DNA of 64,000 nucleotides from NCBI GenBank assembly GCA_026745465.1, contig JACYXH010000273.1, positions 900,046 to 964,045 of the forward strand, in the 5' to 3' direction. This DNA is from Lota lota (taxonomy: Eukaryota; Chordata; Actinopteri; Gadiformes; Lotidae). The notes under the pieces are model-generated. The model searched no databases. It was not told the origin of the DNA and worked only from the letters and a program-made list of their open reading frames with translations. Position 1 is the stretch's first letter; each line of letters starts with the position of its first letter. Shown here in pieces: positions 11,490 to 22,082 of the stretch. A program made the position numbers and the translations under genes.

Positions 11490-12960
11490 CGTTTGCTCAG
11501 CGAATGCGAATCAACCGCTTTGCTTCAGCCACTCAACGGGCTATGGCCGGTGTCACAAAACGAACGAACCCATCCCGAGTGAGCGATGGCGATACAATGT
11601 TACGTTTTAAGCTCGTGCATGTTTCTGCACGCGAATGACTTCATGCCTGTCTACGCTTTTAACTCGTGCATGTACTACCATGTCGATGACAACACTATAC
11701 TATACACAATATGAAACACTACACTATACACTATATGAAACACTACACTATACACTATATGAAACACTACACTATACACTATATGAAACACTACACTATA
11801 TGGAACACTACACTATACACTATATGAAACACTACACTATACACTATATGAAACACTACACTATACACTATATGAAACACTACATTATACACTGCATGAA
11901 ACACTACACTATACACTATATGAAACACTACACTATACACTATATGAAACACTACACTATACACTATATGAAACACCACACTATACACTATATGAAACAC
12001 CACACTATACACTATATGAAACACCACACTATACACTATATGAAACACTACACTATACACTATATGAAACACTACACTATACACTATATGAAACACTACA
12101 CTATACACTATATGAAACACTAAACTACGATTCAAAGATTCAAGAAGCGCTCTAAACTATCTGGTTGGAAGTCGTCTGAAAAGGTATCCTTCGCAATGCT
12201 TTATGGGATGAGTAGTTCCTTCACTTGTTCACGTAATTATGTATGTACTTGTACCTTTGCCTTTTTTTCAGTTTTCCAAATTTATTTTGCTCCGAATTAA
12301 ATGTTTTATGGTCACGAATCATTTGTACGATAATTGGCTTGGTTCACGGCTAAAAACTCTTTACATAACGATTTTCTGAAAAGTAAATGTATACAATGAA
12401 TGGGAAATTTACTTCTGGAACCGGAGCCGTTCCAAAAGGGGGCGATCACTGTTGCGCTCTATAAGGATGCTTTTAAGAATGTGCCTGCAAATGGGTTTTG
12501 TATGACATACACGTCACTATATTACCAGTGTCCTCGATGCTGTTACTCTGTACGCCATTATACACATGTTTATAATACTCTTATTCCGTCTAACTTTGAC
12601 ACAAAGAAAAATTTATTTAGTCTGTATGAATATCTAATATTTTCCAAAAGCATTGTAATCTCTTTCTACTTATTTTCATTCAAATGATTCGTTTCAGTCT
12701 AAAATTGCCTAACATTGTTCAAATGTATTTGGTATTAAACTAACAAAGAATGAGTGATTTGTGCCTGCTGAAGGGTGTTCCTCAGCCTCAAGCAACAGGT
12801 GCCAATTAGGGCAACTTTCTGACCTAGAACCAATGAAAATGCAGACGCCCACATGCTTTTCCCTAGGAGGAGTTAAAGTTAGGATTAAATACCATGCTTT
12901 CTTGCTCTGCTTTAGGGGCGCCATGGACCATCTCGGTTTATTGTAATTTGATGAATCTTC
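11490..12960 (+). repeat. Dispersed element, copy C (right arm of the palindrome)
   Basis: Plus-oriented copy with the short open frame at 12400-12687 and the 24-nt array at 11697-12123. The segment 12700-12880 also appears inverted at 10050-10240, so the arms are homologous over most of their length. No terminal repeats or target-site duplication could be fixed by eye. Confidence 0.7.
11697..12123. repeat. 24-nt minisatellite array inside element copy C
   Basis: About 18 units of the reverse complement of the 7410-8390 repeat (gaaacactacactatacact). It sits at the same relative place in the element as in copy A. Confidence 0.95.
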
Positions 12961-13144
12961 AGTAAACATAACTTCATTGAATTCTCTTCTTGTTTGTGCT
13001 TATTGAGTTTATTCCTTATAGTTAAGAGTGTATTACTTATGGAGTGCAACACCCTGTAAAGAGGTTTTCTATCCTGAGGTTGGGAGATAACAGTATAGAT
13101 TTCAAAAAGCCATCTGGTGAGAGTATAACATTACATGTCTTGAT

Positions 13145-13755
13145 ATATTAACTGATATATATTGTGATGTGCCACCTGGTGGGTTAACTGATATATATCT
13201 TGATGTGCCACCTGGTGGGTTAACTGATATATATCTTGATGTGCCACCTGGTGGGTTAACTGATATATATCTTGATGTGGCACCTGGTTTGTTAACTGAT
13301 ATATATCTTGATGTGCCACCGGGTGGGTTAACTGATATATATCTTGATGTGCCACCTGGTTTGTTAACTGATATATATCTTGATGTGCCACCTGGTGGGT
13401 TAACTGATATATATCTTGATGTGCCACCTGGTGGGTTAACTGATATATATCTTGATGTGCCACCTGGTGGGTTAACTGATATATATCTTGATGTGCCACC
13501 TGGTTTGTTAACTGATATATATCTTGATGTGCCACCTGGTGGGTTAACTGATATATATCTTGATGTGCCACCTGGTGGGTTAACTGATATATATCTTGAT
13601 GTGCCACCTGGTGGGTTAACTGATATATATCTTGATGTGCCACCTGGTGGGTTAACTGATATATATCTTGATGTGCCACCTGGTGGGTTAACTGATATAT
13701 ATCTTGATGTGCCACCTGGTGGGTTAACTGATATATATCTTGATGTGCCACCTTG
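13145..13755. repeat. 36-nt minisatellite, about 17 units
   Basis: Very regular repeat around gtgccacctggtgggttaac, with ggtttg variants in a few units. Because 36 is a multiple of three it reads open on both strands (DVPPGGLTDIYL on plus). No start context or splice signals tie it to a gene, so it is treated as non-coding. Confidence 0.95.
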
Positions 13756-13790
13756 CTCCTAATAGATTGAGACCTGCAACACATGACCAG

Positions 13791-14225
13791 GTGAGTGCAG
13801 GTGAATGACAGACGGGTGTCCCTGCCCAGCACCCTGGCCGACCAGCAGTCCGTCCGGGTAGGACAGGACGGTGTGACCATGGACAAGACGTCTGCTGTGA
13901 CCATCACGTTCTCCACCTCACAGGAAGTCCCCATCACCGTGGGAACCCACATGGCTGGTCCATAGTGCGGCGCCTGCAGTAACCATAACAACGAGGCTGA
14001 AGAGGACCTGGAGACGGCGGACGCTGGAGCCGGCGGTCACTTCCTGGGGGGCTGGGGACCCCTCAACACGGTGGGTGTTGGTGGGATGTCGACTACGAGC
14101 CTTGACAAAATCTACAATCTGGCCTGCCCACAATGCATCTGGGTGGACACTCCCACGTGTGATGTCACTATAGGGGAGATTATGAAACGGTTTGAGTTGC
14201 TAATCAGCATCACAACTGGTGGTTA
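13791..14225 (+). pseudogene. Broken vWF type D exon (FCGBP or zonadhesin-like relic)
   Basis: The plus frame from 13791 reads VNDRRVSLPSTLADQQSVRV... and, after a G-x-x-M-D-K-T core, TFSTSQEVPITVGTHMAGP. This resembles the strand-rich part of a vWF D domain. An in-frame TAG at about 13964 follows directly, and the frame then continues CGACSNHNNEAEEDL, recalling the CGLCGNYN motif of vWF-D domains, and stays open to about 14224. No neighbouring vWF-D exons are seen. It lies about 8 kb upstream of, and opposite in strand to, the FCGBP-like gene, so it may be debris of a rearranged relative. Family assignment is by motif recall only. Confidence 0.55.
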
Positions 14226-14229
14226 ACGC

Positions 14230-15590
14230 AGACATGTTACGGCTCAAAACATGCAGTCCAATGCACGCCTGACTTACTGATGAAGTCGTTGCCACGACCA
14301 CTCGGCTGTGGTCTCTGATTCTCCTTTGAAGATAAAATGTAATGCTCAAATCTGTCCTACATTGAGCAAACTGGAAAATCGAATTGGACTGCTGAAGTCT
14401 TGCCAGAGATAGCATCACACTAAAGCCATTCAACTGATTATTCCGTTAACATCAAGAACCAAACAAGGACTCCACTGAGACTATTTAGGAGGATGAGAGT
14501 GTGTTTTAGAATTGCTCCAATTTAATTAAGAAATGAAGGAATCCCCACTGGTAATTACTGATTAAAACACAAGTGGGTCTGACGCGTATGCCCATCAAAA
14601 GCTAGCAGTGCTGATATCCTGATCTCCAATTGCTGATTTTCAACCAGGGAAGATAAGTCCCACCTTAATAATGCAGCCTATTCATATCCACTTCCTCATT
14701 CCAGTCTGCACAGTGTAGATGAAGTGTCCTTAATGTGTTTTAATTAAATTGTACATATTTTGCTTTGACTACAAGCTTTATTCCTCTACATTTCAGTGGC
14801 CTGTAGAGATTAACCTTCTTCCACTTCCACAGGACTGTGGATATCGTATGCGTGATTTGTTTGTTGGCAGCCATCATTGTGATTTTTTTTTCATTACTTT
14901 CTCTTAATTGGTGTTTAACGATCTTGGTTCTTTTCTTAAATGAAAGCTCGCCTACTTGATTTGCATTGAATAATTAACTAAACAGCTCCATCTACTGGAG
15001 CGGGGAGTTGTTTTTAATATACCGGCACACTCTTGCCGCCTTTCTGTGCGGTTTGTGTGCATTCTTTGTCACCTATGTTTATAATTAATAGGTGCAAAGT
15101 ATTATATGAACTGTGCTTCATACTGTGAGGAAGAACTTGTGCTTAAGACATAATTAATCTTAAATAATAGTGGAAAGAAAACTGCAGGTAGCTTGCGTTT
15201 GTATTTCAGCCTACATTGTAAACCTTTAAATCTACCAAGTACTGTACTACTGTATCAGTATTTTACTTATTGACTGCAGTTGTTGGAGGTTAACGTAGGA
15301 TGGAATTTGGCAGCGTGGTGTGGTTTACCTTGGGAACCCACAAGCCTGTGCTAGTTCTACTGCTTCCGTGTATCGCCGCAGGATATAATCTACTTGTTTT
15401 ACCGCTAAATACACTATTTGTGTTTTGCTTAATCGGTACAATTTCTTGAACCTGAGAGGCATGCATCAAACGTGTTTCACGTCCCAAACTCGTAGTTATA
15501 GATCCACAAACGACAAAGTCTATAGGAAGCAGCACTTCTACAGACACCGCTGTTTACCTTTCTGCGGAGAAAGCTGAGCCAGGATATTCT
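14230..15590. other. Intergenic, no gene recognised
   Basis: Ordinary AT-rich sequence. The few short open frames lack splice context and resemble nothing known. Confidence 0.5.
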
Positions 15591-15591
15591 T

Positions 15592-15920
15592 AGGCTGAGA
15601 GGGGATCCAGAATTGTGGCGTTAACCCGGCCTACCGCAACGCAATTTCCGGTCTTTTACTTCATATGAGCTGTGTACGCCAGTTAACAGTCCCCGGCGAA
15701 AGAAAAATAAGAACACGACAAGAACAACAATGAAAACTATAATAGTTATTAAGTGTTGAGTAATTTTACAACAAAATACTCGAAACCCATAACGTAAACG
15801 GATATCCCTCTATCGAAAGTACCTCCCTCTATCGCCGCTAAACCTATGTAACTAAAAGTACCGCCCTCTCTCGCACATAACGCTCAGTTGGAGCATCCCG
15901 TACCTAGCGCTCCGTCGTGG
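15592..15920 (+). repeat. Diverged copy of the paraoxonase upstream region
   Basis: Collinear and in the same orientation as about 56765-57060. Shared words include agctgtgtacgccagttaac and ataacgctca-ttggagcatccc, and the two share a start at tgagagg-gatcc. Similarity looks like roughly 75-80 percent by eye. No paraoxonase coding exon follows here. It is either a relic of a duplicated gene promoter or a dispersed repeat that also sits upstream of the paraoxonase. Confidence 0.7.
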
Positions 15921-17834
15921 GACGAGACCGCCTGCAACGAGGTTAGGGTATTTTGGAGCTCAAACCCAAGTGCCACCCCCTCCAATCCCAAGTGGTTCCG
16001 AGGAACTACCACCCCTCCCCCACATCTTCCCCACGAGTAGGACAAATTATTTGGGCCCCTGAAGAAACTAACTTCAAAGTTTGAAGCCGACTCAAGACCG
16101 CTTCTTTTTGGTCAGAATTTGTAGGGCGGTGTTGTGATCATCTTCGCTGGAGTTCAAGATAAACGTTTTTTTTTTTTTTTGCTTTCTTCTTTCGAGCAAA
16201 ACATCAGGACTACAGCTGACCATAGCCCTACACACCCGGTAGGTTTCTGAAAGGTGTCGCTGTAACTTGAAATATGGTAGTCAGTGTCTATTTCAAAAGG
16301 TAATATTACTCGAGGAAAACACGGTAATTTAAAAGACAAATGAACCCATTGATCAAACCGTCATCTTAGTTTGTAATCTAAATGCTTTCCTGCACACGTG
16401 ACTCAAGCGTTTTATGGTTTTCCATTAAAACAATCTTTTTCCCGTGTTCAACACTTTAATGCATGTTTTAAATAGTTAAGTGAGTCAGCTGAAGAATCTA
16501 AACATTAATAAGAAGACAAAAACCAAAGCCTAACTGAAGTTTTCAAGTGTGTTTAATTTAACACTTTAAACGATAAGGCACTACACTTTACCTAATATAC
16601 AAACCTTAATACACTTAACCTAACAGACACTTTAAAAGATAACTCGGTGTTAAATTCTCCGGAGGCCAGTCTATTGGGTCATACCATGTTCACATGCTCA
16701 GTCTACTGGGTCATACCATGTTCACACGCTCAGTCTTGTTGTTGTTGTTGTTGTTGTTTGAACTGGTTCAGCCTCAGCCTCCCTGGAAGGCTGTCAAGTG
16801 GCTAGGATCCTATTTATCGCCTTATTTCCCCCCACCATCAGTGAGATACACACGATAATCCGTGACCTAGTGAGTTTGCTTCCAGAAAGGAACCGTAATC
16901 ATGTGAATGTGTAGCCGATACAAGACGGTCTAGTTTGGCCAGTAAACCGATAGTGTGCTGAAGCCAGCCGAGCAGCTTAATATAGCCTGTCTTCTGTTGC
17001 ACACGGTGGTCATCGTCGTAGGGTCGTCGCTGCTGAACGGTAAACACCACGGGTGTAAACGTACATTGTACAACTCACACCATTGCGGCCGCAACGGTTA
17101 GTAAGAGTCATCGATTAGTCGATCTACAAATAATTCATCGTATATGATTTTGACGATCTTCTTGGTCATTCGTCACGTACAAATAACAAACATGTGCTGC
17201 ATAATGGTGCAGTTAAACTCAAATGTTTGGTTCATGGATCGTCGTAAAGGGAATAGTTTCGTTTTTCTTGGCTGGCTGCCAGATAAACCAAGCACATTTA
17301 AGGCATGTGGTAACTTGTGATGGAATTTGTTATTATTCATGACATTTTATAGACCAATCGGAAAAGAAAGATTTCGATTATGAAGATAATCGTTAGTTGC
17401 AACCTTAAGGCTAATCATGGCAAATCATGAATGTATAGTCTGTGTTTGTAAAAATAGCAGTGTGTCGCAATAAATGTGGTAATTTCTTAGGTCAGCACAG
17501 TGAAATGTTTTACAACAAAGAACAAGCTGCTGCTGTGATCCTTTAGTGTCCTCTAGTGGCTGTACGGTGACCCCGCCAACAGCTATAAAACTCACTCATC
17601 ACTAAATTTATTTTTGATCAGTTGGTATGTTAACGCTGTCAAACGTGATCACAAGTTACCAGAGCCAGAAGTTACGTTAAGTATATGAAATGGAGAAAAG
17701 CCTTTAATGCTTGGCTGGAATTAGAAAATAGTTTCACTGGAAACGACGAATGGATTATCAAATGTAAACTAATTGATCTTTTGTTTCACTTTCTATTTTA
17801 CTTCCATCAACTTCATTTGTGTTTGTTCTTCTAG
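15921..17834. other. Intergenic and upstream region of the first FXYD gene
   Basis: A short direct repeat (gggtcataccatgttcaca twice, about 16677-16728) is followed by a TTG microsatellite at about 16736-16757. A possible TATA-like ataaaa lies near 17585. No other gene was recognised. Confidence 0.4.
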
Positions 17835-17867
17835 AGACCCCTGTACTCTTCAGATCTGTCGGTTGGA

Positions 17868-20800
17868 ATGGAGCTTGCCGTGCTGCTGGCTGTGTGTTGC
17901 TGGCTGTCCCCAGCATTGGGTGAGCGACGTTACTCTCTGCCCGTGGACGACAGTAGCTTTACTCCTGCCGTGTGCCTCACTCGCTCCTTGTATGGGCCTG
18001 ATGTTTGGTTAGCCCTGCGCTCCCGACCAGAGAGCTGCTCTGTTGGTAACATGGTCAGCCTAGCTGCGTTAGCCTCTCCGCCACAACAGGGTTCATGGTC
18101 CGGATGCTTTTCCACATTACAAACGTTTTGTCTCCAAGCGTATACTGAAGAGATTTACCTTCAGGGCATTTAAGAGTTATTTAAGTATTTCTACCCACAC
18201 GAGGTATATTAAGCTTAAAGCTGGAAGGTAAAGAAGAATGTCAGCCACTCTGGACATGAGTCGTGAACGTGGACCTTCAGATCCCTCACCAGTATTCTTT
18301 AGCTTCAACACAGAAAGCATGGCCGCCGCCCACATCCACAGGTAGGCCATTTTAGCGCCGCCTCCAATGAAGGCTTCTAGTATGTTCTACCTCTGACTCA
18401 TACCAGACCACTCTAAAGCTCTACTCCACCTCTCTTCAGCTGTACAACACCCACCGTCTTATATAGACCACTCTACAGCTGTAAGGACCCCACCTTCTAC
18501 AATTAATTCAAACTAGTTCATCTTTCCAAGCAGCGATAGGCCATGTGGGCTTTTGCTGTTTATTTCTATTTTTTATAAATCTTAGTTTCTGGCCTTTTGT
18601 GAAACAAAACAAAAACAGCTCCTCCGTGGAAGCGGTCCCTTGGGAGACTTATGCTTTTATTTCTGCATTCAATGCATAAATATGCATGAACCAACCGTTT
18701 CACTCTCGTTCACTCTCTCTCCACTTTGCGTTTCACTTTGCATTTCCCTTTGATTGCATTCTTTTAAAGTTATAGTGGCAAATTCCTTTTATATGACAAA
18801 TGGAATAAGTATCTTTTTAGTAAATCAAGTGTTATTTTAATGAAATTGTTGACTTGAGAAACATTTACAAACCATGTCCTCCTTGCTTCCTTAAATAGCT
18901 TCACACATGGACGATGCTAATGGTGAGTATTGAGTAATATATCATATATTGACAAGAACATTTAGGTTCACCTGAATTAAGTAATGTTGGACATACATGG
19001 TTATATTAGAATCATTTTTTTGAATCTATTATGGGGCTGAATACTCCAAAGCTTTAATGTTTGTATGTTTCTTTGTGTTTTCATTGCGCAGACTACGACA
19101 GTGCCTTTCAATACGGTGAGTAACAGACAGTTCCCCCATCTCCAGGGACCATCTGGGAGGTCAGGACTGCTTCCCTTTTCCATTCATTTCTTTTCTCATG
19201 AAGAAGTGGAACACATTCACCCAGAGGTCAGAATGCTCCACTGCCAACAAATAGTTTTAATCCAGCCTTAAATTGGTTCATTCCGGCCTAAAGTTGGTTT
19301 AATCCGGTTTACAGTTGGTTGAATCCGGACTAGTTTGTTGAATCCGGCCTACAGTTGGTTGAATCCGGCCTACAGTTGGTTGAATCCGGCCTACAGTTGG
19401 TTGAATCCGGCCTAGTTTGTTGAATCCGGCCTACAGTTGGTTCAATCCGGCCTATAGTTGGTTCAATCCGGCCTACATTTTGTTCAATCCGGCCTACGTT
19501 GGTTGAATCTGGCCTAGTTTGTTGAATCCGGCCTACAGCCACTAAACGTTGGAAGGAGTTGACTAGGTTTCAATATTGGTTGTTTTATTTTCATCTATAC
19601 ATTTTTCTAAATAATATGAATCCAAGATTGATCCTCAAATACTTTCCTTGGTTTTAGTTGTATTCATATTTTCAATACATTCATTGTTTACAAACAAGAG
19701 AACTACATGTAGATTCTCAGCTAGGAGGCTAAACACAAGAGCTCTTGATGTAGCCTTTCAGCTAGGAGGCTAAACACAAGAGCTCTTGATGTAGCCTCTC
19801 AGCTAGGAGGCTAAACACAAGAGCTCTTGATGTAGCCTCTCAGCTAGGAGGCTAAACACAAGAGCTCTTGATGTAGCCTCTCAGCTAGGAGGCTAAACAC
19901 AAGAGCTCTTGATGTAGCCTCTCAGCTAGGAGGCTAACACAAGAGACTTTCATGAAGCTTTTTGTGTATTTGTGTTTCAGATTATGAAACGCTGAGGATT
20001 GTAGGCATGGTCTTTGCTGTGGTCCTATTCGTCATGGGCATTGCCCTCATCGTCAGTAAGTACCCCTCCCCCTCCTCCCAGCCACATGCCTCCACTGCCC
20101 TTTGGTGTCTCGGTCATCTAAACCGGTGTTTCTCAACTGGTGGGTCACGACCCAAAAGTGGGTCGTGGACTTGTTCTGAATGGGTCGCGGAGTGTGCGGT
20201 CCAAAAAAATGATTGTGTTTAATGTTTAAAAAAGGTCATGATGACATTGTGTGTGTGTGTGTTTACTAGCCCTTTTTTTTTAAATAAATTAGCTTGGTTT
20301 GAATTGTATAAAAGTGGGTTGCGACATAATGACAAAGGGAAAATGTGGGTCCGGAAAGTCCAGACCAGTCGAGAACCCCTGATCCAAACCAAGCTGTGAG
20401 CTAATAATGTGTCCCACTGTTGCCTCTGTCTCTGTGAATCAAGAGACACTTGCACGGCAATAGTTTGTTAATGTTGATGTTGTCAACTTTAAGGTTTAGA
20501 TTTTCTTCTCTTTCATCAGCTCGGAAATGTAGCTGCTCAAAAAGAGAAAAGCAAAGGTAAGAAAAAAAGGGGTAATAAATATCAAAATCACAGAAAAGAC
20601 ATTCGTAAACAAGTCCTATCCTATTCCTACTTAATGATTTGTTTATTTTTTCAGACCTAAGGCTCCTGACGCAGAAGCAGGACTTAGAGGTAAATACCCC
20701 AATGTTAAAACTCATATTCCAATAGTAGGATACGTAAGATTGTATGAAATCATAATGATTGTTTTAAAATAATAATATTTGAACTCTGTCCGCAGTTTAA
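17868..20800 (+). CDS. FXYD-family ion-transport regulator, first of two (phospholemman/FXYD6-like)
   Basis: Small single-pass regulator of the Na,K-ATPase. Seven coding exons: 17868-17919, 18899-18922, 19092-19115, 19981-20055, 20520-20556, 20655-20689, 20796-20800; together 252 nt, 83 aa, phases all consistent. Residues 1-18 form a cleavable signal peptide (MELAVLLAVCCWLSPALG). The signature FQYD lies in SAFQYDYETLRI, followed by the transmembrane segment VGMVFAVVLFVMGIALIV and a basic Cys-containing tail TRKCSCSKREKQ. The 5' UTR enters by an acceptor at 17834. The tail has no phospholemman-type RRLS phosphorylation motif. The paralogue assignment among fish FXYD members is uncertain. Two minisatellites and a hAT-like MITE lie in its introns. 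Confidence 0.9.
19262..19545. repeat. About 21-nt minisatellite in FXYD intron 3
   Basis: Around 13 imperfect units of gttggttgaatccggcctac, some shortened. Confidence 0.9.
19705..19945. repeat. 41-nt minisatellite, about 6 units, next to FXYD exon 4
   Basis: Repeats of cagctaggaggctaaacaca plus agagctcttgatgtagcct. The last unit ends about 35 bases before the acceptor at 19980. Confidence 0.95.
20124..20381. mobile_element. hAT-like MITE (258 bp) in FXYD intron 4
   Basis: The ends are imperfect inverted repeats (CGGTGTTTCTCAACTGG against CAGGGGTTCTCGACTGG), flanked by a likely 8-bp target duplication ATCTAAAC / ATCCAAAC. The inner gtgggtcacgaccc / gtgggttgcgac words are typical of Charlie-type hAT non-autonomous elements. 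It has no coding capacity. Confidence 0.65.
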
Positions 20801-21291
20801 GAGCCCTAAATTCAATCAACTGTAGAGGAGTGGATGTTATGCAAGTACGTCTATTAAAAGACGCTTTTAGAATACTCGCTAAAGCTAATTCTGTCGCATA
20901 AAGAAAATTATTCCGACTTTCTTTTTCCGTAGCAGTACCGACCCCTACCTGTAGTAAGCAGTACTGACCACTACCGGCAGGTGGCGGCATTGGAGCTGAA
21001 TTACTTTTATGAACATCTAACAAGAGGACACAAAGTTTTGGTTAATTCTTCTTCACCTTTTCTATTGTATCGCCGTTGGCAATTTGTAATTGTATAGTAC
21101 TTAATGTGAACTGTTCTTGTTCTGATACATTTGAATAAAATTACGAAGAACATTAAGCTACGTTGTTGTTTGTGGTCCATGAGATTTATTTTCATGTCAG
21201 GTGTGCACGTGCATGGTCGTTCAGAGTATTCTACACATAAATAATTGCAGTACAACTATCCTGCGGTAAAACGACGGCATAAACTGTTATG

Positions 21292-21316
21292 GGATGGGGG
21301 GGGGGGGGGGGGGGGA
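21292..21316. repeat. Poly-G tract
   Basis: A run of about 20 G residues interrupted once by A near its left end; likely prone to assembly length error. Confidence 0.9.
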
Positions 21317-21438
21317 GATATCCCCTTGTGTCAGATTTCTTTGGATCTGGATCTGTAATCGATCTTTGGATCTGTAATCGATTATCTGGGTACACGTGTG
21401 CCCAAATAATCGATCTGTGTCCCAGATCCCCCAAAGAA

Positions 21439-21569
<131 letters not shown>

Positions 21570-22082
21570 ATACACACAAGCATCCCCGCAGTGCTCAAGT
21601 CGACGCTGCATGACAACTTCACAGCAAATCTGGACTGAAGATATTGCTGTATTTTATTTTCCTTTGTCGACACTAACCACGGTAGCTGCAAGCATGCATT
21701 AAACATCCACGTTGGGCTGTAATTGTAAATTCCCAACAATGAGGGGAAGCAGCTAATACTACTGCTGCTGCGGTGCCGCATTGCTTTGTGTTCGTCTCTG
21801 GGGGATTAGCCATGGAAAACCTCCTCTTATTATACAGCCATGCAGACTGGTGGGCGGTGGACTGCTGCACTACAGCAGCCGACGCAACGACGCGTCATGG
21901 CCAGCAGGGGGCGTGTGGAGTTGTAGGTTCAGCGGAATAAGGCGCAGCTCTTTCTCCTGTCTAGCAACCAAACTGCCGAAGAGCTCGTTCTTTCTCTTCC
22001 ACTGCCGTACTTGCCATCTTTAAGACTTCTGAGCCGGACACATTTTTAAGACTGAAGAAGAAAGAAGTCACACACCACAGTC

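Noticed and set aside
13131-13991. 286-codon minus open frame with VAHQDIYQLTHQ repeats
   Set aside because: Unit length of 36 keeps any frame open; no splice sites or homology, and it runs through the vWF-D relic on the wrong strand.
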